From the NCBI RefSeq assembly GCF_012910785.2, contig NZ_WTVH02000010.1:124001-188000 (forward strand): a DNA stretch of 64,000 nucleotides. The letters are read 5' to 3'. Shown piece after piece: positions 8,695 through 16,556 of the stretch. Position 1 is the stretch's first letter; the number at the start of each line of letters is the position of its first letter. This stretch comes from Aromatoleum buckelii (GTDB lineage Bacteria > Pseudomonadota > Gammaproteobacteria > Burkholderiales > Rhodocyclaceae). Under the pieces are notes generated by a model. That model had not been told where the DNA came from. It ran no database searches and saw only the letters and a list, made by a program, of their open reading frames with translations. A program made the position numbers and the translations under genes.

Positions 8695-9553
8695 CGAGTA
8701 CCTCTTCAACGAACACTTTCACGAGATGACTGCGGTACCAGGCGCTGGCACGCACGTCATCGATGGGTTTGGCATCCTCGGCCGCCGCGGCGACCGCCGC
8801 CGCGACGGTCGCCGCGTCGAGCGGCCGGCCTTCGAGCGCGGCTTCGACATGGCGGGCGCGCAACGGCGTCGGCGCCACCGACCCCATCGCGACGCGCACG
8901 TCACCCAGCCTGCCGTCGGCGACGCGCGCGCCGAGGGCCACCGAAACGGTGGAGATTTCGAGCGCCGGGCGCGGGCCGGATTTGCGGAAGCGGGCGACGA
9001 AGCCGGGTGCGGGCCGCGCGAACACGACCGCGGTCAGCAGCTCCTGCGCCAGCTTGACGGTCTTGCCCGGGCCGACGAAGAACTGCTCCAGCGGCACCCG
9101 GCGCGTGTGCGCGGCGCCGTCGCGCCAGCACGCGAGTTCGACCGCCGCGCCCAGCACCAGCAGCGGCGGGCTCATGTCGCCGGCCGGTGAGGCGTTGCAC
9201 AGGTTGCCGCCCAGCGAGGCCGCGTTGCGTATCTGTTCACTGGCAAAATGCTCGGCCGCCTCGACCAGCACCGGCGCGATCTTGGCCAGCGCGGCGCTGC
9301 GGCGGATCTCGGCCACGGTCGTCGTCGCGCCGATGCGGATCTCGCCGCCGTCGGCCGCGATGCCGCCCAGCCCCTCGACGCGGTTGATGTTGAGCAGCCG
9401 CGCCTTGTACTGGCGCGCGCCGGATTCGGTCTGCGGCGCGAGATCCGTGCCGCCGCACAATACCGTCGCCTCGCCGTCCGCCATGGCCTGCAACGCCTCG
9501 TCGAGGCGCCGGGGCGCCAGGTAGGTCGTGATAGCTTCAATGGTTTCGCTCAT
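8675..9553 (-). CDS. Molybdenum hydroxylase FAD-binding medium subunit
   Basis: A 292-residue CoxM/XdhB-type flavoprotein subunit. FAD contacts are seen in ATVLCGGTDLAP (residues about 29-40) and in the ASLGGNLCNASPAGDMSPPL loop; the C-terminal CO-dehydrogenase-flavoprotein domain follows. The length is that of ordinary CoxM subunits, so the extra [4Fe-4S] loop that lengthens the beta subunit of 4-hydroxybenzoyl-CoA reductase seems absent. This argues for a hydroxylase rather than a low-potential reductase. Gene order is FAD, Fe-S, Mo subunit, with overlap to the next gene. Confidence 0.88.
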   Translation of the reverse strand: MSETIEAITTYLAPRRLDEALQAMADGEATVLCGGTDLAPQTESGARQYKARLLNINRVEGLGGIAADGGEIRIGATTTVAEIRRSAALAKIAPVLVEAAEHFASEQIRNAASLGGNLCNASPAGDMSPPLLVLGAAVELACWRDGAAHTRRVPLEQFFVGPGKTVKLAQELLTAVVFARPAPGFVARFRKSGPRPALEISTVSVALGARVADGRLGDVRVAMGSVAPTPLRARHVEAALEGRPLDAATVAAAVAAAAEDAKPIDDVRASAWYRSHLVKVFVEEVLDDVRGN

Positions 9554-9579
9554 TTCTTTCCTCGACTTCCTCGGTGCTC

Positions 9580-11193
9580 TCAGAAGCGGATCGGTTCCTG
9601 GTAACGGCCGTAGACCTTCACCAGTTCCTTCGTGATTTCGCCGACGCTGGCGTAGGCCTTGACCGCCTCGACGATCGCCGGCATGACGTTGGCGCCGGCA
9701 CGGGCGGCTTCGCTGACGGCGGCGAGCGTGCGCGCGACGTGCGCGCTGTCGCGCTCGGCGCGCACCTTGTTCAGCCCGTCCACCTGCACGCGCGCGTCGT
9801 CCTCGTTGTACGGGTGGAACTCGACCGGATGCTCGTCCTCGTGCTCGTTGCGGTAGCGGTTGACGCCGACTTTCGGGAACTTGCCGGACTCGATGTCGCG
9901 TTGCATCTGGTACGCCTGCGCCGAGACTTTCGCCTGGATGATCCCTTCGGACACGAGCTTGACGATGCCGCCCTGCGCGTCGGTCTCGGCGATGATCTCC
10001 TCCATCTTGTCACGCATGCGGTTCGTCATCGTCTCGACGTAGTACGAGCCACCGAGCGGGTCGACCGTCTCGGTCATCCCCATCTCCTCGATGAGGATCT
10101 GCATCGTGCGCAGCGAGATGCGTGCCGAATACTCGGTCGGGATCGTGTAGGCCTCGTCGTACGAGCACAGCGCCATCGTCTGCGTGCCCGACAAGGCGCT
10201 GATCAGCGCGTAGTATGCGCCGCGCACGATATTGAGTTCCGGCTGCTCGAACGTGAGCCCGCCGCCGCCGCCTGCCGCGATCATGCGCAGCCACATCGAG
10301 CCGGGTTTTTCGGCCTTGTACTCCTCCTTCATGATCTTCGCCCACAGGCTGCGGCCCGCGCGGAACTTGCACACCTGCTCGAACAGGTTGCCGAAGATGT
10401 TGAAGTTGTACGACAGCCGCCCGGCGAACTCGTCGACCGCCAGGCCGCGCGCGATGACTTCGTCGGCGTAGGCCTTCGCGATGCAGAACGCGTAGGCCAT
10501 CTCCTGCGCCGGCGTCGCGCCGGACTCGCGGATGTGGTAGCCGCACACCGACACCGGGCTGTACTTCGGTGCGTGCTCGGCGCAGTACTCGATCGTGTCG
10601 CCGACGAGCTTGATCGACGGCTCGACCGGGAAGATCCACGTACCGCGGCCGATGAACTCCTTGAGGATGTCGTTCTGCGCGGTGCCGCGCAGCTTCTTCA
10701 CGTCGTAGCCGCGTTTCTCGGCCATCGCGAGGTACATCGCGATCGCGATCGCCGCGGCGCCGTTGATCGTCATCGACACGGTGATCTTGTCGAGGTCGAT
10801 GCCGTCGAACGCGACCTCGAAGTCGCGCAGCGTGTCGATCGACATGCCGACGCGGCCGATTTCGCCGGCGGCGAGCGGGTCGTCCGAGTCGAGGCCGATC
10901 TGCGTCGGCAGGTCGAACGCGACGTTCAGGCCGGTCTGGCCGTTCGCGATCAGGTACTTGAAGCGCTGGTTCGTGTCATGCGGATTGCCGAAGCCGGCGT
11001 ACTGGCGCATCGTCCAGGGCTGCTTGCGGTACATCTCGCGGTGGATGCCGCGCGTGAAAGGGTATTCGCCCGGCTCGCCGAGCATCGTCGTGCCGCCGCT
11101 CTCCTCGACGTCCGCCGCGGTGTAGAGCGGCTTGACTTCGAGCCCTGATTCGTTCGTGATGATTTTCAGCGTCGATTGCGCGCGATCGTTCAT
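9580..11193 (-). CDS. Coenzyme B12-dependent acyl-CoA mutase, large (substrate-binding) subunit, probable (2-aminophenyl)succinyl-CoA mutase
   Basis: A 537-residue methylmalonyl-CoA mutase alpha-domain protein without the B12 domain, which is encoded by the neighbouring gene. The barrel begins PFTRGIHREMYRKQPWTMRQ. At the two positions that set specificity in this family it has Tyr in TMRQY and Arg in EFIGRGTW, the pair used by methylmalonyl-CoA mutase (Tyr89/Arg207, P. shermanii numbering) to hold the free carboxylate of the substrate; isobutyryl- and 2-hydroxyisobutyryl-CoA mutases differ there. That fits an arylsuccinyl-CoA to arylmalonyl-CoA rearrangement as in the indoleacetate pathway. 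It overlaps the small-subunit gene by 4 bases. No G-protein chaperone (MeaB type) lies nearby. Confidence 0.85.
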   Translation of the reverse strand: MNDRAQSTLKIITNESGLEVKPLYTAADVEESGGTTMLGEPGEYPFTRGIHREMYRKQPWTMRQYAGFGNPHDTNQRFKYLIANGQTGLNVAFDLPTQIGLDSDDPLAAGEIGRVGMSIDTLRDFEVAFDGIDLDKITVSMTINGAAAIAIAMYLAMAEKRGYDVKKLRGTAQNDILKEFIGRGTWIFPVEPSIKLVGDTIEYCAEHAPKYSPVSVCGYHIRESGATPAQEMAYAFCIAKAYADEVIARGLAVDEFAGRLSYNFNIFGNLFEQVCKFRAGRSLWAKIMKEEYKAEKPGSMWLRMIAAGGGGGLTFEQPELNIVRGAYYALISALSGTQTMALCSYDEAYTIPTEYSARISLRTMQILIEEMGMTETVDPLGGSYYVETMTNRMRDKMEEIIAETDAQGGIVKLVSEGIIQAKVSAQAYQMQRDIESGKFPKVGVNRYRNEHEDEHPVEFHPYNEDDARVQVDGLNKVRAERDSAHVARTLAAVSEAARAGANVMPAIVEAVKAYASVGEITKELVKVYGRYQEPIRF

Positions 11194-11609
11194 GCGACGT
11201 GCTCCCGGACGTTCTCACGGATATAAGCGACGATCGCGTCGAGCTTCGAGCCGGTCGGGAAAATGCCCTTGAAGCCGAGTTCGCGCAGCGCGTCATGGTC
11301 CTGCGCCGGCAGGTTGCCGCCGATCAGCCACAGCTTGTCGTGCAGACCGTTCTCTTCGAGCAGCGGTTTCAGCTTGCGGCAGAACGGCAGGTGCGAGCCC
11401 GCCATGCTGGAGAGCGCGATGACGTCGACGTCCTCCTCGAGTGCGATTCGCCCGACCTGCTCGGGCGTCTGCCGCAGGCCCGTGTAAATCACTTCAAAGC
11501 CCGCGTCCATCATCGCGCGGGCGACGATCTTCGCGCCCTGGTCGTGGCCGTCGAGGCCGGGCTTCGCGAGCAGGACCTTGATCCTGCGTTGCTGTCCTGT
11601 GTCGTTCAT
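11190..11609 (-). CDS. Coenzyme B12-binding small subunit of acyl-CoA mutase
   Basis: A 139-residue cobalamin-binding Rossmann domain. It carries the base-off/His-on motif DxHxxG (LDGHDQG, residues about 19-25) and the later LSSMAG and IGGNLP segments that contact the nucleotide tail. The protein matches the C-terminal domain of methylmalonyl-CoA mutase and the small subunits of two-subunit mutases. It overlaps the dehydrogenase gene upstream and the large subunit downstream by 4 bases each, so translation is probably coupled to give balanced subunits. Confidence 0.92.
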   Translation of the reverse strand: MNDTGQQRRIKVLLAKPGLDGHDQGAKIVARAMMDAGFEVIYTGLRQTPEQVGRIALEEDVDVIALSSMAGSHLPFCRKLKPLLEENGLHDKLWLIGGNLPAQDHDALRELGFKGIFPTGSKLDAIVAYIRENVREHVA

Positions 11610-12739
11610 GAGCTCACTTCCTTCGCAATGACGAGTTTCAGGATTTCACTGGTGCCGCCGCCGATCAGCGTGAAGCGCACGTCGCGCAGATACCGCTGCA
11701 CCGGGTATTCCATCGCGTAGCCGTACGACGCGAGCACGCGCGCCGCGTCGTCGCAGATGCTTGCGGCCGTTTCGGTCGCGAACAGCTTCGCCATCGCGGC
11801 TTCCTTGTGATGCGGGCGCTTCATGTCGCACAGCCACGCGGCGCGGTGGACAAGGGCGGTCGCGGCTTCGAGCCCGGTCGCCATGTCGGCGAGCTTGAGC
11901 TGGATCGCCTGGAAGCGGTTGATCGGCTTGCCGAACTGTTTCCGCTCGCCGGCATAGCGCACTGCAGCCAAGAGCGCCGCGCGCGCGACGCCGAGCGCCA
12001 TCGCGCCGGTGATGATGCGGATCTCGGCGAGCGTCTTCTTCAGATGCCCTTCGCCGTCGCCTTCCTCTTTCGACAGGCGGTGGCTGTCCGGCACGAAACA
12101 GCCGTCGAACGCGACTTCGGACGTCGGCAGCGCCCACACGCCCATCTTGTGGATTTCGCGCCCGATGGTGATCCCCGGGAAGTCCTTCTCGACGAGGAAA
12201 ATCGTCAGCTTCTTCTCGTCGCCGGCGCGCGCGAACACGGTGAAGAAGTCCGCGACAGGAGCCGACGTGATCCACGTCTTCTGGCCGTTGATGAGATAGC
12301 CGCCGTCCACTTTGGTCGCGGTCGTCGCGATCGATTCGAGGTCGGAGCCTGCGTTCGGCTCGGTCATGCAGATCGCGCCGATCTTGTTGCCGGCCAGTGC
12401 CGGCTTGAAGAGGCGCTCGACGATGTCGGCGTTGCCCAGCGCGTGCAGGAACTTCGTCCCCATCAGCGACTGCATCGCGACCGCGCCGGCGAGCGACATC
12501 GAGCCACGCGCGACTTCGGACAGCGCGAGGCAGAACTCGCTCAGCGCGAGCCCCGAGCCGCCGACCGACTCGGGATAGCGCATGCCGAAAAAGCCGAGCT
12601 CGGCGAGCTCGCGGAAAAGCGCCCGCGGGAACGCCCCCGCCTCGTCGAGCGCGGCCGCCTGCGGCGCGATGCGCTCGTCGCTGAAGCGCGCGAACGTGTC
12701 CTGGATCGCGCGTTGTTCGTCGGTGAGATCGAAGTCCAT
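11606..12739 (-). CDS. Acyl-CoA dehydrogenase, probable decarboxylating (2-aminobenzyl)malonyl-CoA dehydrogenase
   Basis: A 377-residue acyl-CoA dehydrogenase with the three family domains: N-terminal helices (MDFDLTDEQRAIQDTFARF), the FAD/substrate segments ICMTEPNAGSDLESI and GQKTWITSAPVADFF, and the C-terminal helices with RKQFGKPINRFQAIQ. At the usual catalytic-base position (IYEGTSEI in short-chain enzymes) it reads LIGGGTSEI, so the Glu is replaced by Gly. A substrate that decarboxylates would not need a base to remove the alpha proton, which suits the step from (2-aminobenzyl)malonyl-CoA to 2-aminocinnamoyl-CoA. The start overlaps the preceding stop in TGATG. Role inferred from operon and active site. 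Confidence 0.85.
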   Translation of the reverse strand: MDFDLTDEQRAIQDTFARFSDERIAPQAAALDEAGAFPRALFRELAELGFFGMRYPESVGGSGLALSEFCLALSEVARGSMSLAGAVAMQSLMGTKFLHALGNADIVERLFKPALAGNKIGAICMTEPNAGSDLESIATTATKVDGGYLINGQKTWITSAPVADFFTVFARAGDEKKLTIFLVEKDFPGITIGREIHKMGVWALPTSEVAFDGCFVPDSHRLSKEEGDGEGHLKKTLAEIRIITGAMALGVARAALLAAVRYAGERKQFGKPINRFQAIQLKLADMATGLEAATALVHRAAWLCDMKRPHHKEAAMAKLFATETAASICDDAARVLASYGYAMEYPVQRYLRDVRFTLIGGGTSEILKLVIAKEVSS

Positions 12740-14433
12740 CAGGCCACCTGCCCGGGATCGAAGCCGTACTTCTCGCGCGCAGCTTCTGCCGAGATCACGC
12801 CGTTGCGGATCTCCTCGGCGAGCAGCTTGCGGCTCCTGCGCTTCGGGTCGCCGTAGCCGCCGCCGCCGCTCGCGACCTGGTGGTAGATCGTGCCTTTCGG
12901 CACGCCGGTGATGAGGTCCTTGTTTTTCGGCACGACGGTCGTGCCGTCCGGGTAGTTCAGGCGGATGAAGTTGAGCCCGCCTTCGCCACCGCCGAAGAGC
13001 CCGAACGCCGGCTCGAAGTCGCCGTCGCCGAACGTCACGAGCTGCGTGTTCTCCGACCCGATCTCGAAGATCGTCTCGACGCCGAGCCCGCCGCGCCATT
13101 CGCCGGCGCCGGCCGAGTCCGTCAGCAGTTCGTGGCGGATCAGGCGGTGCGGCGTCTGCTGCTCGAACATCTCGTAGTCCTGGTCGAGCACGCCGCCGGA
13201 CGCGTCGATCATGCCGATGTGGTCGTAGCCGTCGGTGCCGAGCATCGCGCCGGAGCCGCCCTTGAGGCCCATGAAACCGATATCGACGTATTTCTCGCCG
13301 TTGCGCGGGTCGATGCCGGTCGTCAGGCTCGCGAGCAGGTTGTTCCAGCCGGCGGTGACGCGCTCGGGCATCACCGGCGCCAGCGCGCGCTGGATCGCAT
13401 CGGCGTTCGGCGGGCACAGGTGGTTGCCGAACGTCGTCGCTTTCGGATACGCAGCGTTCAGGATCGTGCCTTCCGGGATAACGATCTCGATCGGCTGCAC
13501 CATGCCTTCGTTGTGCGGGATGTCCGGGTTCACCATCTGCAGCAAGGTGAGGATCGTCGCCGACGCGCTCGACGTGAACGTGCCGTTGACGAAGCCGTTG
13601 GTCTGCGGGTCGGTGCGCGAATAGTCGAAGCGGATCGACTTGTCCTTGACCTCGATGTCGACGCGGATCGTGAATTCGGAGCCGACGTGGCGGCCGTCGT
13701 AGAACACTTTGCCTTCACCCGAATAGCTGCCGTTCGGGATCTTCGCGATCTCGGCTTCCATCATCTTGCGCGTCGCGTCGAACAGCGCCTCTTTGTGCGC
13801 TTCGTAGCTCGGCACGCCGTACTTGGCGAGCAGCTCGAGCAGCCGCCGCTCGCCGACCGTGCAGGCGCCCATCTCGGCTTTCATGTCGTGCTGCACAATG
13901 TCGAGCCGCACGTTGGCGAAAATCAGGTTCCAGACGTCCTTGCGCAGCTTGCCTTTCTCGACGACTTTCACCGGCGGGATGCGCAGCGCCTCCTGCCACA
14001 CTTCGACCGCGTTCGGGTTGTAGCCGCCGGCGACGTTGCCGCCGATGTCGGCCTGGTGGCCTTTGACCGCAGTCCAGGCGACGAGCCGGCCTTCGAAGAA
14101 CACCGGCTTGAACACCGCGACGTCGTTGTTCTGGTTGCCGAGGCTGAACACGTCGTTGTGGAAAATCACGTCGCCGGGGTAGATCTCGTCGCCGAAATAT
14201 TCCTTGATGTACTTGCACACCGGCGCGAGCGAGAACGCGAGGATCGGCAGGTTCTCGGTCTGTTCGAGCATGTTGCCGTCGCCGTCGTACAGCCCGGTGA
14301 CGTAGTCTTTCGCTTCGCACAGGATCGGCGAGCGTGTCGTCTGCTCCATCGAGATGCTCATCTCGTCGGTGATCGAGCGGAACGTCCGCGCATAGACGGA
14401 GAGCAGGATCGGATCGATAGTCACGGCGCTCAT
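12739..14433 (-). CDS. Hydantoinase B/oxoprolinase-family subunit (ring-opening 2-oxoindoleacetate hydrolase subunit, probable)
   Basis: A 564-residue HyuB/acetone-carboxylase-alpha-type protein. The start MSAVTIDPILLSVYARTF and the motifs FHNDVFSLGNQNNDVAVFKP, KGHQADIGG and the Gly-rich end FGDGDFEPAFGLFGGGEGG are typical of the family. Members work with HyuA in ATP-dependent hydrolysis of cyclic amides (N-methylhydantoinase, 5-oxoprolinase) or in ketone carboxylation. In the indoleacetate pathway an ATP-dependent hydantoinase-like enzyme opens the lactam ring of 2-oxoindole-3-acetate to (2-aminophenyl)succinate. It overlaps hyuA-type and dehydrogenase genes by a few bases on each side. Confidence 0.85.
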   Translation of the reverse strand: MSAVTIDPILLSVYARTFRSITDEMSISMEQTTRSPILCEAKDYVTGLYDGDGNMLEQTENLPILAFSLAPVCKYIKEYFGDEIYPGDVIFHNDVFSLGNQNNDVAVFKPVFFEGRLVAWTAVKGHQADIGGNVAGGYNPNAVEVWQEALRIPPVKVVEKGKLRKDVWNLIFANVRLDIVQHDMKAEMGACTVGERRLLELLAKYGVPSYEAHKEALFDATRKMMEAEIAKIPNGSYSGEGKVFYDGRHVGSEFTIRVDIEVKDKSIRFDYSRTDPQTNGFVNGTFTSSASATILTLLQMVNPDIPHNEGMVQPIEIVIPEGTILNAAYPKATTFGNHLCPPNADAIQRALAPVMPERVTAGWNNLLASLTTGIDPRNGEKYVDIGFMGLKGGSGAMLGTDGYDHIGMIDASGGVLDQDYEMFEQQTPHRLIRHELLTDSAGAGEWRGGLGVETIFEIGSENTQLVTFGDGDFEPAFGLFGGGEGGLNFIRLNYPDGTTVVPKNKDLITGVPKGTIYHQVASGGGGYGDPKRRSRKLLAEEIRNGVISAEAAREKYGFDPGQVA

Positions 14434-16556
14434 GCCAGAGCCTCCTTCTTGTCCTTGATGCACGACTTCACGAGATCCTCGCGGCCTTTCCGGAACAGCG
14501 CGAACGAGCCGAGCGCGTCGACGACGCAGTCGTATGCCGCGCTGACGAAGATCGCAGTGGTCTCCTGCTCGATCATCGCCGGCCCAATGATGCGGTTGCC
14601 GTGGCGCATGCGGTGACCGTCATAGACCGGCACGTCGCGGAACGTCTTCGTCTCGGGGATATACACGGCGCGCCGGCCTTTCAGCGCGTGCGCCGCGTCG
14701 TCGCCCGCCCACGGTTCCTCGCGCGCGACCGGCTTGTCGGTGACGCCGATCGCCTGCACGCGCACGTTGATGACTTCGACCGGCGTTGCCTCCTGTTCGA
14801 GCGAGTAGCCGTACAGCCGGTTGTGCTCGGCGTGGAACGCCGCCGCGATCGCCGCCGCGTCGCCCGCCTGGATCAGCCGGTGCGGCACGATGAACGACAC
14901 TTCGTGGTACTGCTTCACGTAGCGGCAGTCGAGCTTGACGTCGAAGCGGCGGCGTGCGTCCGGAATGCGCTCTTCGGTGAGCTGGCCGGCGCCGTCGAGC
15001 GCCATCTCGTCGATGATGGCGCCGAGTTTCGGCCAGTCGAGCGCGTCGAGGCGCGACACGAACGTGCGCACGAAATCGTGCTTCAACTCGCTCATCAGCA
15101 TGCCGAACGCGCACAGCACGGACGACTCGCGCGGCACGATCTGCAGCGGAATCTCGAGTTCGTCGCAGATCAGGCACGAGTGGATCGGGCCGGCGCCGCC
15201 GGCCGGGATGAACGGGAACTCGCGCGGGTCGAAGCCCCGCTTGATCGTCACTTCGCGCACGCCCTGCGCCATGTTGTTGCACGCGACGCGGTACATGCCC
15301 GCCGCAGCTTCCTCGACCGTGAGCCCCATCGGCGTCGCGATGTGCTCCTCGATCGCGGCGCGCGCGGCCTCGACGTCGAGCTTCATTTTTCCGCCGGCAA
15401 AGAATTCCGGGTCGAGGTAGCCGAGCACGACGTTCGCGTCGGTCGTCGCGGGCAGCTTTCCGCCTTTGCCGTAGCACGCCGGTCCCGGATCGGCGCCGGC
15501 GCTCTGCGGCCCCATGCGCAGCAGGCCGCCTTCGTCGAGCCAGCCGATCGAGCCGCCGCCGGCGCCGATCGTGTGGATGTCGAGCATCGGCAGCGCGATC
15601 TTGTGACGTGCGATTTCGCCGTCGTTCTTGATCATCGGCGAGCCGACCGCGACCGACGCTTCGAAGCTCGTGCCGCCCATGTCGGTGATGATGCAGCGGT
15701 CCTGGCCGTGCGTGCGGACGTAGAAAAGACCTGCGCCGGGTCCGCCGGCCGGGCCCGACAGCAGCGTCAGCGCCGCTTTTTCGCGCGCGAGCTGCGGCGA
15801 GATCACGCCGCCGTTCGACTGCATGATCAACAGCAGGCCGTCGAAGCCGATGCCCTCGAGCCGGCCGACGAGCTGGTCGAGGTAGTGGTTGAGCTTCGGG
15901 CCGACGTAGGAATTGAGCGCGGTCGTGCTGACGCGCTCGTAGAAGCGGATCGACGGCAGCAAGTCGGTCGACACCGACAGGTACGCGTCGGGCAGTTCGC
16001 GGCGCACGAGCTCGGCTGCGGCCTGTTCGTGCGCCGGGTTCGCGAACGAATTCATGAAGCAGATCGACACCGCCTCGACGCCTTCGCGGCGGAACAGTTC
16101 GATCGCCTGCGCGACTGCATCGAGGTCGAGGGCCGTGGTCTGTTGGCCGTCGCGGTCGAGCCGTCCCGGAATGCCGGCGCGCAGATAACGCGGGACGAGC
16201 GGCTTCACGTTCGTGTAGCGGTTGTTGTACTGCTCTTCGCGCACGCCGCGGCGCATCTCGAGCGCGTCGCGCACGCCTTCGGTCGTCAGGAGGCCGCATT
16301 TCGCGCCGTTGCCGGTCAGCGTCGCGTTCGTCGTCACCGTCGTGCCATGCACGATCGTGTCGATCAGCGGCGCGAAAGCTTCGAGCGACAGCGGCGGGTC
16401 CATGCTTGCGGCGATGTCGGCGAGGCCATTCACGACCGCGATCGACGGGTCGGCCGGCGTCGACAGCGACTTGAATATGGCTGGCTCGGCGCCGTCGCGC
16501 GTGACGACGAAATCGGTGAAAGTGCCGCCGACGTCGATTCCGATCTTCAGTGTCAT
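14430..16556 (-). CDS. Hydantoinase A/oxoprolinase-family ATP-binding subunit
   Basis: A 708-residue HyuA-type protein with two actin-like ATPase halves. The first phosphate loop is IGIDVGGTFTDFVVTRDG (from residue 5), then IVHGTTVTTNATLTGNGAKC, and the second half has LLSGPAGGPGAGLFYV and IITDMGGTSFEAS. Paired with the downstream HyuB-type protein it should couple ATP hydrolysis to cleavage of a cyclic amide, here probably the oxindole ring, or less likely to a carboxylation as in acetophenone carboxylase. The small extra subunits of acetophenone carboxylase are not present, which favours hydrolase function. The ATG overlaps the ligase stop codon (TGATG). Confidence 0.88.
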   Translation of the reverse strand: MTLKIGIDVGGTFTDFVVTRDGAEPAIFKSLSTPADPSIAVVNGLADIAASMDPPLSLEAFAPLIDTIVHGTTVTTNATLTGNGAKCGLLTTEGVRDALEMRRGVREEQYNNRYTNVKPLVPRYLRAGIPGRLDRDGQQTTALDLDAVAQAIELFRREGVEAVSICFMNSFANPAHEQAAAELVRRELPDAYLSVSTDLLPSIRFYERVSTTALNSYVGPKLNHYLDQLVGRLEGIGFDGLLLIMQSNGGVISPQLAREKAALTLLSGPAGGPGAGLFYVRTHGQDRCIITDMGGTSFEASVAVGSPMIKNDGEIARHKIALPMLDIHTIGAGGGSIGWLDEGGLLRMGPQSAGADPGPACYGKGGKLPATTDANVVLGYLDPEFFAGGKMKLDVEAARAAIEEHIATPMGLTVEEAAAGMYRVACNNMAQGVREVTIKRGFDPREFPFIPAGGAGPIHSCLICDELEIPLQIVPRESSVLCAFGMLMSELKHDFVRTFVSRLDALDWPKLGAIIDEMALDGAGQLTEERIPDARRRFDVKLDCRYVKQYHEVSFIVPHRLIQAGDAAAIAAAFHAEHNRLYGYSLEQEATPVEVINVRVQAIGVTDKPVAREEPWAGDDAAHALKGRRAVYIPETKTFRDVPVYDGHRMRHGNRIIGPAMIEQETTAIFVSAAYDCVVDALGSFALFRKGREDLVKSCIKDKKEALA

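Noticed and set aside
8675-9553. 4-hydroxybenzoyl-CoA reductase beta subunit
   Set aside because: The length is that of ordinary CoxM subunits and I see no extra cysteine-rich [4Fe-4S] loop.
14430-16556. Acetone or acetophenone carboxylase
   Set aside because: Only HyuA- and HyuB-type subunits are present, without the small extra subunits, and the operon context fits cyclic-amide hydrolysis better.
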